A DNA stretch of 64,000 bases. It comes from Notolepis coatsorum (Eukaryota; Chordata; Actinopteri; Aulopiformes; Paralepididae). Under the pieces are notes generated by a model. That model made no database searches and was not told the DNA's origin. It worked only from the letters and a program-made list of their open reading frames with translations. How positions within the stretch are numbered: the stretch's first letter is position 1; each line of letters starts with the position of its first letter. Positions 10,506 to 20,600 of this stretch are shown here, piece after piece. The DNA lies in assembly GCA_963971535.1 (NCBI GenBank), contig OZ020593.1, forward strand, positions 14,544,904 through 14,608,903. Direction: 5' to 3'. The translations under genes and the position numbers were made by a program.

Positions 10506-12390
10506 GATCTTAAGCACTACCTCGCCCGAGTGCTTTCACGTAACTTGTTTGAACAGCATGTCATCTTAGAGAAGGGAAATGAGTGTGTGTCTGTTATCTT
10601 CCCTCTATTATAACCATGTCAATCCCCTGCATTGGAATGCAGCCATGTTCTCCCTAAGTGCTGCGCTGGCTGTGTTCTAATGGCTCCTTTTACTTAACAC
10701 TAAAACACTGGAGCTGCCCACGATGGTTACAGAACTGTGTAAACACCGCCGACACCGTACCTACAGACGAGTACAGGGCGGCTGCAGCCTCTTGTCATCC
10801 TTACACTGAAAGTGTCGATCACGTGGTTTCACGGGTGGCTGTGGCACGGAAGAAGCGTGGTTGATATCCAGGGCAGGGCTAAACAAGGGTATAGGCGAGC
10901 AGCGCCACTATGACGACGTGCAGGCGCCACCATGTGTTACCCTCTTTACACCATGCGTTACCCTCAGGTTACCAAACAAATCAATGCTATTGGCTCTATC
11001 TGAAAGAAGAGTGAAGGCTAGCTCCTGTACATATTATTATTAAGATTTATTATGCATTTAAAGGTTCTGTAAGTGGTATTTCTTTGTTGAAATATGTGTT
11101 AACTCTACACTCTGACAGGCAGGCATCACTGATATAGAGTGTTTGATTAGTAACATAGGTCTCCCTCTGCTCTGCAGTAAACAGAAAATACATTTTCTGG
11201 TATCCTGTTCCAAATGTATCCAATCAGGAGAGAGATTTCTACTTATTTCAAAAAAAATTGCCAAGCCAAATTAGCTTACTGCACTGGTAAATTATTTTTC
11301 TTGTTTCAATGACACATTTTCTTAAAACTAGTTTTTATTACTTATTTTTGTCAGACCATTTTTGCAGTGTGGAGGTCTCTCTCTTTGAGTCGGAAACAAA
11401 CATAGTATCAATAATACACCTGAGTGAAGTCTAGTAATAAAATAAAAAAAATAATAATAATAAAAAATATGTACGCTAATCTTGCAAACTTAAAAAATAG
11501 TGGCGTTAAAAGAATTGTGCGTTAATAACGGGTAAACTTTGACAGCCTTAGTTTTGTGTTATTCCTTTGTGTAGTCAAACCACTTGTGGATGGGATGTGG
11601 TTTGATAACGGTGAGATGACCGTGCCTCTGAGTGGCCGTGGGTGAGAGAGGAAAGAACCGCATGCCGGTGTCTTTATATTATTGAGCCATTAGTTTCCAT
11701 TGGTCATAAAATATTCACTTTGCGGCTCCCAACACAACGCAAGCTATTTATGGATCATGGTAATACTCACTGTTCATCCTTTTTTAGAGTCGCTGTTATC
11801 AATTCTTCAAACGCCCCTTTGATGTAAGGGGAGCCTTGGTGACTTAACGAGGCGCTGGGGGGACGCCAGCCACTTCCTGGTTCCCCAGTCAGCAGGGTGC
11901 GCGATGCGGCAGTCGCCAGTGTGCGCAAACATCGCACTGACCTGAATGTGTCTGACCTGGTTATTTAGACTGGAAGAACTGCCTCTCTCACTCTCACTCT
12001 CACTCTCTCATACACACACTTGAGAACTGTAATCTCACTCTTACTATTGAGACTTATTGGAAACAGAGGTCTTAAGCGAGTTAAGAGAGACTGTAAGAAC
12101 TGAATCTCTTTTTCTTTCTGTCTTGCTCTCTCTCACTCATACACACTTGAGAATGTAATCTCGCTTTCTATTAATAAGGCTTCTTTTCGGAAACTGGTCT
12201 TCAGAGATATTTTTAAGATTTCCTTTTATTTTCTCAGTCGATCATTTGTTGCTGCTGTGTTTAGTACTGCAGCTTCACTAAAGACAGTAGTGATGATGAA
12301 CTTGTAATATATATCAGCAGACATTCTCCATCGCCCAATAAAGCACAATGAAAAAAGGTGAAAGTAACCTACTTTTACTGCATGCTAAAG
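10506..12390. other. No gene seen; dispersed repeat pieces only
   Basis: This stretch holds short reading frames without recognisable domains. A segment at about 11095-11185 (ACACTCTGACAGGCAGGCAT, then TAACATAGGTCTCCCTCTGC) is a diverged match to 54905-54990, so it is a dispersed repeat. CT-rich tracts occur at 11980-12020 and 12105-12140. I see no splice-site-bounded conserved peptide. Confidence 0.6.
11265..11372 (-). mobile_element. DNA-transposon-like MITE fragment (ACACTGCAAAAATGG end)
   Basis: Read on the minus strand, the end ACACTGCAAAAATGGTCTGA followed by AAGTAATAAAAACTAGTTTT and AGAAAATGTGTCATTGAAAC resembles a common teleost MITE terminus beginning ACACTGCAAAAA. Only one end is visible and no target duplication was found. 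Confidence 0.4.
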
Positions 12391-12767
12391 CAGGGTGTCC
12401 GCGGGACCTTAAAAAGTCTTAAAAAGTCTTAAATTCAACTATCAACTATTAAGGCCTTAATTTGTCTTAAAATGTCTTAAATCCGACTTTCGGAGGTCTT
12501 AAAAACATGCCATGTCATCTTATGTTTCATTGTGAAATCTGGGGGGAAACTATTATTAACGGGAGATAAAGTCAGGCTTTTTTTTCTCTTTCACGCAAAC
12601 GGTACGCAGTGGGGCGGAACCAATTTATGGTCCTTAATGTGTGTCGCCGTCGGGAGCTATTTCAGAACACCGGAGCATAGGTAACACGTTATTCAAGCCG
12701 TAGCGATAACGCTGACGTTTAGTTTAGTTTAATTGATTTGTATTTATTTGCACTCGTTAATTTAACA

Positions 12768-13217
12768 TGGGAAAGTGCAAATTTAATGAGAACTGGCTCG
12801 AAAACCCTCTGTTTGCAGTTGCACCGTGGTTGGTCCCAGTGAAAGTACGAGGCCCGCTGCAAACTCTGCAAAAAGGATTTTAAACTGGGAACGATGGGAA
12901 TAAAAAATAAAATAAAATAAAAATAAAAATAAAAAAACACATGCACAGCGCTAAGCATGTTACATCTGCAAAAACCCGCCTGCAGACAACTTCAATATCA
13001 AATTTATTTTCGACGCCGTCCACATCAACTGCTCAGGGACAGGTAGGTCTACCACCAATTACATCTGCACCTGTCCGGGTAACGTTCGGCTCCACGCCAA
13101 CCCTTGAAGCTGAGGTACTGTGGGTTCTAAATACGGTCGCAAAGCATCAGTCCTACAATGGAAATGAGGGACTAGGAGAGGTGTTTCAAGCGATGTTCCC
13201 TGACTCTGTTAGGATCT
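12768..13217 (+). pseudogene. hAT transposase N-terminus with BED-type zinc finger remnant
   Basis: From the ATG at 12768 the frame reads MGKCKFNENWLENPLFA. A shifted frame then gives ARCKLCKKDFKLGTMGI, a CxxC-type BED-finger half. Another shift gives HAKSQKH-like AHMHSAKHVTSAK. After a spacer, the frame ending at 13225 reads AEVLWVLNTVAKHQSYNG and VFQAMFPDSVRIYA, as in the region after the finger of hAT transposases. At least two frameshifts and loss of the catalytic and dimerisation parts make it a pseudogene. Confidence 0.7.
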
Positions 13218-13490
13218 ATGCGTAACAGTACTGTATATTTGCATATCATGTATGTCACAAATGTAACGGTAATATATACCTGTATGTCATGTATATCCCT
13301 ATGCCATAAATGTCATGTATGTTGTGTATGTCATAAATGTCACTATGAATTGAAAATGGGGGACCCTGATGTAAACAAGACAAACGTCTTTCTCTGGTCT
13401 GCATCCCCTTATTATTGTGTGTATTGAGCTGTACTGTATTGTACCCATTCTGAAATCTGTTAAATAAAGTATTCATTCAACCAAACCACA
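13218..13490 (+). mobile_element. LINE 3' end, tail-to-tail partner
   Basis: Contains GTAACAGTACTGTATATTTG, several TGTATGTCA words, then the shared ATGAATTGAAAATGGGGGAC to AATAAAGTATTCATTCA tail. It faces the reversed copy starting at 13500, making a large inverted repeat with a spacer of roughly 20 bp. Confidence 0.75.
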
Positions 13491-13499
13491 AAAACAAAA

Positions 13500-14262
13500 C
13501 AACTGGATGAATGAAAACTTTATTTAACAGATTGCAGAATGTGTACAATACAGTACAGCTCAATACACACAATAATAAGGGGATGCAGACCAGAGAAAGA
13601 CGTTTGTCTTGTTTACATCAGGGTCCCCCATTTTCAATTCATATTGACATACACAACATAGAATAGATAGAATAGAAATACTTTTATTATCCCGTGGGAA
13701 ATTTGACACTGCAAATCGCTCAACATTTAAACATTTAGACAGGACAGGTCACGAATTAGAATAATAACACAAATCAATCAAGTTGCCTAGGATAAGAGTA
13801 GAGTAAAATAGAATAAAAATGAAATAAAATATACAGAAATAAATACAGTAAAAACATACATGACATCATGACATACAGGTATATACTGTAGTACTGTTAC
13901 ATTTGTGACATACGATATGCAAATAATATACAGTACTGTTACCCAGAGATCATAACAGAAAATATTATATATATATGATGGGGATGAGACTGTACATTAG
14001 GAGGAGGGGGGGGGGGTTGGACATTTACGGTGGCCAGTTTCGAATTGCAGCCTCCCGTAGGTGCTCTTTAAGAGCGGTTTTGAATGTGGGCAGGGGTAAA
14101 GTGGGTTTTAGGAGTGAGGTTAAGCAGTAGTCTGACCAGTTTGTTTTGTGATGTTTGTAATCTTGTTTTTAGTGCCTTTGAGGTGCTTTGGTACCATGAG
14201 GTGCAGGCATAGTCGTAGTACCCTTGAATGAGTGTACTGAGAGTACCCATGATTTTTGCCAT
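13500..14262 (-). mobile_element. LINE 3' part with reverse-transcriptase C-terminus, interrupted
   Basis: Minus-strand frame 14068-14262 includes YYDYACTSWYQSTSKALKTR and LQTSQNKLVRLLLNLTPKTH. This matches the usual end of jockey/L2-clade fish LINE polymerases (a DYACTSWY...KLQ.SQNK..R..LNL.P.TH pattern). Continuing in another frame gives FKTALKEHLREAAIRNW, so an internal deletion has joined distant parts. The 3' UTR and tail run to 13500 (GGATGAATGAAAACTTTATT). A foreign repeat at 13660-13857 interrupts the 3' UTR. Confidence 0.75.
13660..13857. mobile_element. Retroelement fragment nested in LINE (copy at 40378-40560)
   Basis: AGAATAGAAATACTTTTATT, then ATCCCGTGGGAAATTTGACA and CTGCAAATCGCTCAACATT, run through AATAGAATAAAAATGAAATA. 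The same text recurs with few changes at 40378-40560. The ATACTTTTATTATCCCG start is the reversed tail of a fish LINE. It interrupts the right arm of the surrounding inverted LINE pair, so it inserted later. Confidence 0.65.
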
Positions 14263-14427
14263 TTTGTTATCGTGAAATTGGTATTAAATTTAATTCTGAG
14301 TGGCATTAAAAAGTCTTAAAAAGCCTTAAATCTGACTGGGCTAAACCTGCAGATACCCTGTAAAGAAAGCGCATGGTTTGGGCCTACTGCACTGGCCATG
14401 GTTGTAAACGGGTCGACGTGTTTGGTT

Positions 14428-14972
14428 TAGTGTTGATGTCAAGGTTAGCCGGTTACGTCTCCATGGCTGTTTTGTGGGCTGTTTCGGGACAAACTAACAA
14501 AATGGTATGCATGCTTTTGAGCTTATTGATTGATGATCAATAAGGACATAAGCGCTGCGCGTGGTGTTTGTGTTTGGAAGCGAGAGTGTCCTTTTCACAA
14601 TCTCTGTGAACAAGAGTTTCAAGCGTTTCAGTTAGTTAGACAAGTGTTGCTACTAATGATGAGTAAATTACAGTCGTCATGCAGGCGCGCTGTATTTTTG
14701 TAGTTGCCTAACGTTGCGCATTAGCAAGCGTTGTTAACTCATGGATTATCGCTGTGTGTAGCCTTGTACGGAAGTTGTCTGGTAGCGTTGGATAGATTTA
14801 TATTGTCGTGTTGAGAGAGAGCGAGGGAGAGGGAGAGATAATTAGAATGTGAAATGGGCAGTTTGTGTGCACGGCAGTAAAAGAGAGGGGGGGAAAACAC
14901 GGCTATCTGGTTTTCATCCGGTTAATGACAGCGGATAGCCGGCTATCAAATTAACCGCTATGCACATCCCTA
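14428..14972. mobile_element. hAT-type MITE, diverged left terminus
   Basis: Exact 8-bp duplication GTTTGGTT (14420-14427 and 14973-14980). The right end is TTAACCGCTATGCACATCCCTA and the left end TAGTGTTGATGTCAAGGTTA, which is related but diverged. AGCCGG/CCGGCTAT words lie near both ends. No coding potential. Confidence 0.75.
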
Positions 14973-15240
14973 GTTTGGTTACAATGAGCCCATCTCCATT
15001 GGGATAATATCTTGAGGTGAGAGGTCAAGCCCAGTATCTTTTGGATTCCTCAAGATCTCTAGTTTCATATGAAACCACCATGTGATATCTCAGCGCTAGC
15101 TTAAAAAACGGAGCCTGCTAGAGGCCATAAAAGATTACTAATTTTAACGGTGGGGATATCTGTAACATACCGCAGATATCTACTCCAAAGCATACGTGTC
15201 GATGCTCGTGCAGGACTCGGTGGTAGCGGCGCGCCCCACC

Positions 15241-16250
15241 CAGCGTTTCCGTTAGCCGGTAATTACCGGTATTTGGCCGGCAAAATCTGTTGAAGTCCGA
15301 CAAATTTAATCTCTCCGGTCATAGTGTCCGGTGAAAATAGTTCCCTCTGGGCACAGTTTGATTATTTGAATTGTATTTGGATGGGCTGGAGTTGGGTGGC
15401 CTATGCGATGAACGAAACAATCATTGCGTTTGTTGTCGTTGCTTCGCCAAGCAGCCGGTCTGGTAATGACGACGCTGTGTCAGTGAGAGCTTGCTGCTGG
15501 ATTTGCGGAAGGCATGCAGCTGCAGACCCACAGAACCCACCAGCTTTGCTGGCACAGTGCGGTCCCCAGACCTGGAAAGCTGCTCTGCGGGTCTGCAGCT
15601 GGATGCTTCTTGCAAACTAACTGCAGGCGGCTGGCCGGCTCGCGCTGATATTGTTGGACCGGCTGCTTGGTGGAGCAACGATGAAACGAATGTAATGAAT
15701 CGTTCGTCGCATGGGCTATTTAATTTTGGCCTGTTTTGGTACGGTTCGGGTGGTCAAGTTGTGCTTGGAGGGAGTTGTTTTCACCGGACATTATGACCAG
15801 CACCAAGTCGTTGGGAGGTGGAGATATATACATCACGCAAACCCACGATAATGTTGCCGTCTCTCTGCCAAATTTCTCAGTTCTTCGCTTGATATAATTA
15901 ATACAAATGTCCAATATAACGGAATTAGTTAGCTCATAAAAATGTGATTATAACAGACTGCTGTTTATTAAGGTCGGGCAGACTGCCCACCGACACCTCA
16001 AGTCGGCAGCAGCACGCAGTCTCGAGGGACTTATTTTATTTGGAATATATTAATGACTGTATATACGCAAAAGTAGCATAGTTTTAAGTTAAAATATTAT
16101 AAATGCCTTGATGATGTCATTCTTTATATAGGCCTATCAATTGTTTTTAAGCTCAATATAAACTCTGACCGGAATTTATCCCATTTGTCCGGTAGATTGA
16201 AATCTACCGGACACTCGGACCTGCAAAAAAAAATTCTAACGGAAACCCTC
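15241..16250. mobile_element. hAT-type element with CAGSGTTTCCGTTAG ends
   Basis: Left CAGCGTTTCCGTTAGCCGG and right TTCTAACGGAAACCCTC are inverted over about 13 bp. TACCGG/CCGGTAG words sit near both ends. The flanking 8-mers (GCCCCACC and ATGTCCTC) do not match, so no target duplication is visible. The interior frames (to 101 residues) show no known domain. Confidence 0.65.
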
Positions 16251-16564
16251 ATGTCCTCTTATTGGTTGGTAGCCTCATGGCTTCCTAGTTGTCAGGTAGC
16301 CTAGCTTTCACTAGTGATTATAATTTATTACACAGGGATTGGATAACGCTGCACTCCAGACACTTGTCTAATGCTGTACGAGCCACCTTGAGATATTTGA
16401 TGGAAATTTGTATGCCCTTTGGAACTCAAAATGGAGACTAAATGAGAGCAACGCGTCATGCGGTACGATAATCTATTCATAGGTTTTTTTTAAAGATTTT
16501 TATTCTTCTTATTATCTTTTCTTTCATGATTGTGGGAAGACTAAATCAATTGAAATTGAAACTC

Positions 16565-16955
16565 ACAGCTCCGGGGTTGTCACCAGCCTGGCTGGCCGCT
16601 CACACTAATACAATTGGCTGTATTAGAGGGTGGGTCCGGGTCGTTGTAAACAGCGACTCCTACAGTTCGGTCGGGGCGCCTACTCAGCGCGGATAGGACC
16701 TGAGGGGGATAGTGTGATCCTCCCACACGCTACGCCCTCTCAGGGAGGATCCGCGCTGCCAGGTGAAAAGAAGCGGTTGATTGGCTGGACGTGTGTCGGA
16801 GGAAGCACGTGATAGCCTCCACTCTCCCAGATGATCTGACTGTGGGGGGTAAGTGCACAGCGACCAGGAAGGGATTGGGAATTGGCATACGACTAACATT
16901 GGGATGGGAGAAAATCTGAGGAAAATGAAAAAAAAAAAAAAAAAAAAAAAAAATT
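16565..16955 (+). mobile_element. SINE (family A), head-truncated, poly(A) at 3' end
   Basis: Body text CACTAATACAATTGGCTGTA, AGAGGGTGGGTCCGGGTCGT, GTAAACAGCGACTCCTACAG and GGTGAAAAGAAGCGG follows the same order as the minus-strand copies at 1776-2238 and 57815-58655. It ends in an A run (16928-16953). The tRNA-like head is missing or badly decayed. Confidence 0.75.
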
Positions 16956-17089
16956 GAAACTCAGGCCAGCCCTAATGGACCCCCCGTTATATTAGCATTG
17001 TCTTGGAGAAACCCTAGAGGTGGCAGCGGTAGCCTCAATTGAGTTTCCACCAACATGAAAATAAATAAATAAGTAACCTTCGTACCGTC

Positions 17090-17330
17090 TTTTACTACCA
17101 TGCACTTTGCTACTAAATAATCTTCCTTGCCTATACTACTACTACTACCTACTATGCTAATATGTCTACTATGCACTCAAGACTCTAGCACCCAAGTTTC
17201 AACACTGTTTGGCAAACAATCTTACTGACCCTTAGCTGCCAGAATTGTATCCTTCCTGCTGACTTGTTGTACATAACTTGTAAGTCGCTTTCGTTAAAAG
17301 CGTCAGCAATATGACTAAATGTAAATGGCG
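17090..17330 (+). mobile_element. L2-type LINE 3' end
   Basis: Ends ACTTGTAAGTCGCTTTCGTT, AAAAGCGTCAGCAATATGAC, TAAATGTAAATG. This is the common fish L2-like 3' signature, also at 20155-20360 and 42600-43030, and reversed at 31740-31815. The preceding TTCCTGCTGACTTGTTGTAC is shared with those copies. Confidence 0.65.
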
Positions 17331-17341
17331 GTGAGTATATA

Positions 17342-17617
17342 ATAGGGGTGTAACGGACGGTACACGTATCCGTACTGAAGAGTTTCAGTGTTGGATCTTT
17401 GGTTCAGTACGCGGTGTGTACCGAACAAATGCAACGGTATGTTAACCACCAACGGAACGCACATGCAGAACTTTTGTGTGTGTGCAGAATTGTATTCAAA
17501 ACTCCCAAGTTCACCCATTCCCAAAATATAACTTGCGCAAAGGGCCGGATGTTCGTTCAGCCCATGCAGAAGAGTGAGAGATTACCTGTAATTTAGCATA
17601 GCCTCTTAGTGTGGCGA

Positions 17618-17664
<47 letters not shown>

Positions 17665-18273
17665 CTCTCTCTCTGTGCGTGAGGAGGATTGGTGCTAGAT
17701 TGAGAAGGATGTCTCTCGGAGATCAAATTAATGATAGTTTGTGGCATATAGAACGGACATTCATATACACAGCAACGCACCTCCAAACAAGGTGTGATAA
17801 ACATGAATTGATATATTTTCCTTGGCATGAAACAGGAAATAGTATTTACCATTAGTGACCTGCATGACACTTCTTTCTCTATTCAATAACATTTTACCAT
17901 GAGGGATAATTTACAATAAAGTGTTCAAAAAGAAAAGTAGGCTACTTACATTATTGACGCTAGAACTCCCAAAATAGCGTTGGCATCAAAAAGAAGGCAG
18001 GCCAGCTGTAGTTTACATAGCTTGCATAAAACGGTCTCGAGGTTCCACAAGTGAATCAAAACTTTTTTTAACAAGTCGATTATTAATTTGAATAAGATAG
18101 AATATTCATTGATAGCCCTACTTAACAGTTACTGCATCACCACTGAGTGGAACATGGAAAGCCAAATAAATAAACGTAATCTTTCCCCCACTGTACGGAA
18201 ACCCCGTACCAAACCGTGATTTCAAAACCGAGGTACGTACCGAACCGTGGTTTTTGTGTACCGTTACACCCCA
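17342..18273. mobile_element. hAT-type MITE (ACCGTACC/GGTACG family)
   Basis: Ends ATAGGGGTGTAACGGACGGT and GTACCGTTACACCCCA with the 8-bp duplication AGTATATA (17334-17341 and 18274-18281; the outermost base of the termini differs). Subterminal GGTACACG and ACCGAACC words are shared with a solo right end inside the element at 23176-24714. It contains a (CA)n-(CT)n microsatellite at 17620-17674. Confidence 0.85.
17620..17674. repeat. (CA)n(CT)n microsatellite
   Basis: About 21 CA units followed by about 7 CT units, inside the hAT element at 17342-18273. Confidence 0.95.
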
Positions 18274-18289
18274 AGTATATAATGAAAGA

Positions 18290-18905
18290 AACAATTTTTT
18301 TTAAACTGAACTCTTCCTTTAATTCATGTGCCTAGTGAACAACAGAACTACACCAACAAAGACTGTTGATTTCACCATTAATTGTCTGGTGTTTTATTAT
18401 CGGTGAATGTTATGCGCTCGTAAACCCACCTGATTATCTGATGCAGGAAACTCTCTCTCTCTGAAGGTTATCTTGATTTGACGGAGCATTACGCATTTTA
18501 ACTGTGGCCTTTCAGATGATCACTATGCAAAGCGACTATGGTTATCAAACTTTGTTACGTCGGTAATTTTTTTATTGGAGGGGGCTGACGACGACTCCAT
18601 TTTGTCTTGTTTTGGTTCCGATTCGCTACGCAACTCTCTTGGTTTCCGTTATTGGCCGTGCGTGGGAGTAACCCAGATCAGGGGCGGATGGCCCCCACAG
18701 GTCCTCTTGGACTCCGTGAAGCGGAGAGGAGAGAAGCCTATCTCACGCCAAGTATACGCTCTTTACTCAAGATCAGCCCCCTGGACGCTGCGCACTGCTG
18801 CCCTCCCCTCTCAGTCTCTCCCAGCTGTGACTACTGGGGCCGTCATGTGGGAGTTTCTCAAGCTCCTCCTTACCTCTGTCCTCTGCTTTTTCATTCAATC
18901 AATCA
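18290..18905. other. No gene recognised
   Basis: Two overlapping 112-residue + strand frames (18575-18945) have no recognisable domain and run into the minisatellite that follows. The text GGATGGCCCCCACAGGTCCT might be a retroelement piece, but I could not place it. Confidence 0.5.
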
Positions 18906-18910
18906 ATATT

Positions 18911-19193
18911 TAACCCTTTCACTACCACACTACTGTGAAGGTTAGCGTTTCACTACCACACTACAGAAGGTTAACCCTTTCACTACCACACTACAGAAGG
19001 TTAACCCTTTCACTACCACACTACAGAAGGTTAGCGTTTCACTACCACACTACAGCAGGTTAACCCTTTCACTACCACACTACATAAGGTTAACCCTTTC
19101 ACTACCACACTACAGAAGGTTAACCATTTCACTACCACACTACAGAAGGTTAACGATTCACTACCACACTACAGAAGGTTAATGTTTCACAGA
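18911..19193. repeat. About 30-bp TTAACCCTTTCACTACCACA minisatellite
   Basis: About nine units of TTAACCCTTTCACTACCACA plus CTACAGAAGG, some with TTAGCGTTTC in place of TTAACCCTTTC. The same unit occurs at 28245-28415, 33690-33840 and, reversed, 61270-61775. The TTAA plus CCCTTTCACTRCCA core resembles the terminus of a piggyBac-type element. Confidence 0.9.
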
Positions 19194-19552
19194 TATTTAG
19201 TTCACGCTGTGATTTAAAAAAAAAGAAAGGAAAAAGAAAAAGGCGCGATGAACTTTCACCGCCAGCTAGATGCCTGATTTACGGATCACAGCGGAGAGCA
19301 CCGTGTTCCCGGAACCCGTGTTTAGTGACGCCTCCTGAGCCGCTCCACCATGTAGTTCTGGGACCCTCATGCAGAACCTCCCTGTTTACCATGGAAACTG
19401 TTTTGGAACCCGTGAGGTGGGTCTGCCGGCTGGAGAAGGACCAGTGGCGTGCGTCTCCTGTGGCTCACGTTCAACTCAATCACATAATTAATATTATAAA
19501 TATTAAATAAATATTAAATATTATTTAATGAAGGACTTCCCAACAGAAGAAG

Positions 19553-19767
19553 GGGTGTAACGATGCAACCTTACAGCGATTCGATTATGATTATTCAGGC
19601 AACAATTCAATGCATTATGAAATCTTTAATTTGACCACGATTCGATAAATTTTCGAAAACTTTTCGATACATTTTCCATCAGTTAATTCCCCAAAAATTA
19701 GAATACACAAATGTGGCTGGGGGAACTGATTCACTCAGCATGAATGGACTATAGGTCAATAAAATCA

Positions 19768-19800
<33 letters not shown>

Positions 19801-19855
19801 GATGCATAGATTAGAATTGATGCATTTTGATTAATCGATGCATCGTTACACCCCT
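19553..19855. mobile_element. hAT-type MITE (ATGCATCGAT family), 303 bp
   Basis: Ends GGGTGTAACGATGCAA and GATGCATCGTTACACCCCT with the duplication AGAAGAAG (19545-19552 and 19856-19863). A second, better preserved member in opposite orientation is at 26338-26693. It has a long A run (19769-19798). Confidence 0.88.
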
Positions 19856-19864
19856 AGAAGAAGG

Positions 19865-20155
19865 GGTTTTAAACCGGCTGCTATTTATAACTACTATTGC
19901 CCTCACTGTCCGTGGCCCCGGGGCGAAAGGTCGCTGGTTCGATCCCCCCGCCACTGACGGGAAGGTGTATTCCAGCTGTGAGCTGGTGACTGAAGGATGG
20001 CTGGTATTACATCTACGGTACCCAGCATCCTGCCTAAGTGCCCTTGAGCAAGGCACTGAACCCCAAAACTGCTCCATGACCATGGGGTGCTGCACTGTGG
20101 GTGACCCTGTGCTCTTGACCTCTGATGAAATACACTCAATATCTGAAAAAAAAAA
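19865..20155 (+). mobile_element. SINE (family C), A-rich 3' end
   Basis: Contains GGTCGCTGGTTCGATCCCCC (box B-like) near 19929, followed by GAGCTGGTGACTGAAGGATG, GTGCCCTTGAGCAAGGCACT and GGTGCTGCACTGTGGGTGAC, then an A run at 20147-20159. The upstream box A region is weak. The AAGTGCCCTTGAGCAAGGCA segment is a frequent core in fish tRNA-derived repeats. Confidence 0.6.
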
Positions 20156-20159
20156 AAAA

Positions 20160-20360
20160 TGGAAAACACTAACCTCTTCTTACTTGTCCTATACTACCAT
20201 GCACTCCTCCTATACTAATATGTCTAAGCACTCAAAACTGCAGCACCCAAGTTTCAGCACTGTTTGATGAACATTGTAACTCAGCTGAAAGAGTTGTACC
20301 TTTCCTGCTGACTCGTCGTACAGAACTTGTAAGTCGCTTTGGATAAAAGCTTCCGCTAAA
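20160..20360 (+). mobile_element. L2-type LINE 3' end
   Basis: ACCATGCACTCCTCCTATAC, AGCACCCAAGTTTCAGCACT, TTGTACCTTTCCTGCTGACT and ACTTGTAAGTCGCTTTGGAT are shared in order with 17090-17330 and 42850-43020. It lacks any coding part. Confidence 0.65.
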
Positions 20361-20374
20361 TTACAAAACGAAGG

Positions 20375-20600
20375 ACGGAAATATACACACGAGTACAGTA
20401 CAACGAAAAGAAGTTGGGCAATAGTAATATACAATGTACAGGTGATTAAACTGGGTATAAAATATATAAGTTGGTACTACTGAGTAATGGTGCTAATCAG
20501 ATGTATGTACAGAGTTGTCAGTATTAATATGTACAGTGATACAGGTATAAAGACACTATGGTAGTAAGTTATACTGGCCAGCAGCATAACCTACTAGGTA
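20375..20600 (-). mobile_element. LINE 3' UTR-like fragment (copies at 49610-49930 and 36390-36530)
   Basis: GCAATAGTAATATACAATGT followed by ACAGGTGATTAAACTGGGTA, TAAAATATATAA, and TACAGTGATACAGGTATAAA recurs almost identically at 49718-49850. The stretch is therefore interspersed repeat, probably a reversed LINE 3' UTR. Confidence 0.6.

Larger units (their letters stand above)
12391..14360. mobile_element. hAT element (CAGGGTNTC ends) with transposase remnant and nested LINEs
   Basis: Left end CAGGGTGTCCGCGGGACCTT with repeated TTAAAAAGTCTTAAA words. Right end TTAAAAAGTCTTAAAAAGCC leading to AAACCTGCAGATACCCTG. These are inverted, imperfect termini of about 15 bp. An 8-bp duplication is not clean (TGCTAAAG against TAAAGAAA). 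Transposase remnants occupy 12768-13217, and LINE 3' ends in opposite orientation fill 13218-14262. Solo pieces of the same termini recur near 44483-44640 and 54555-54640. Confidence 0.75.
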
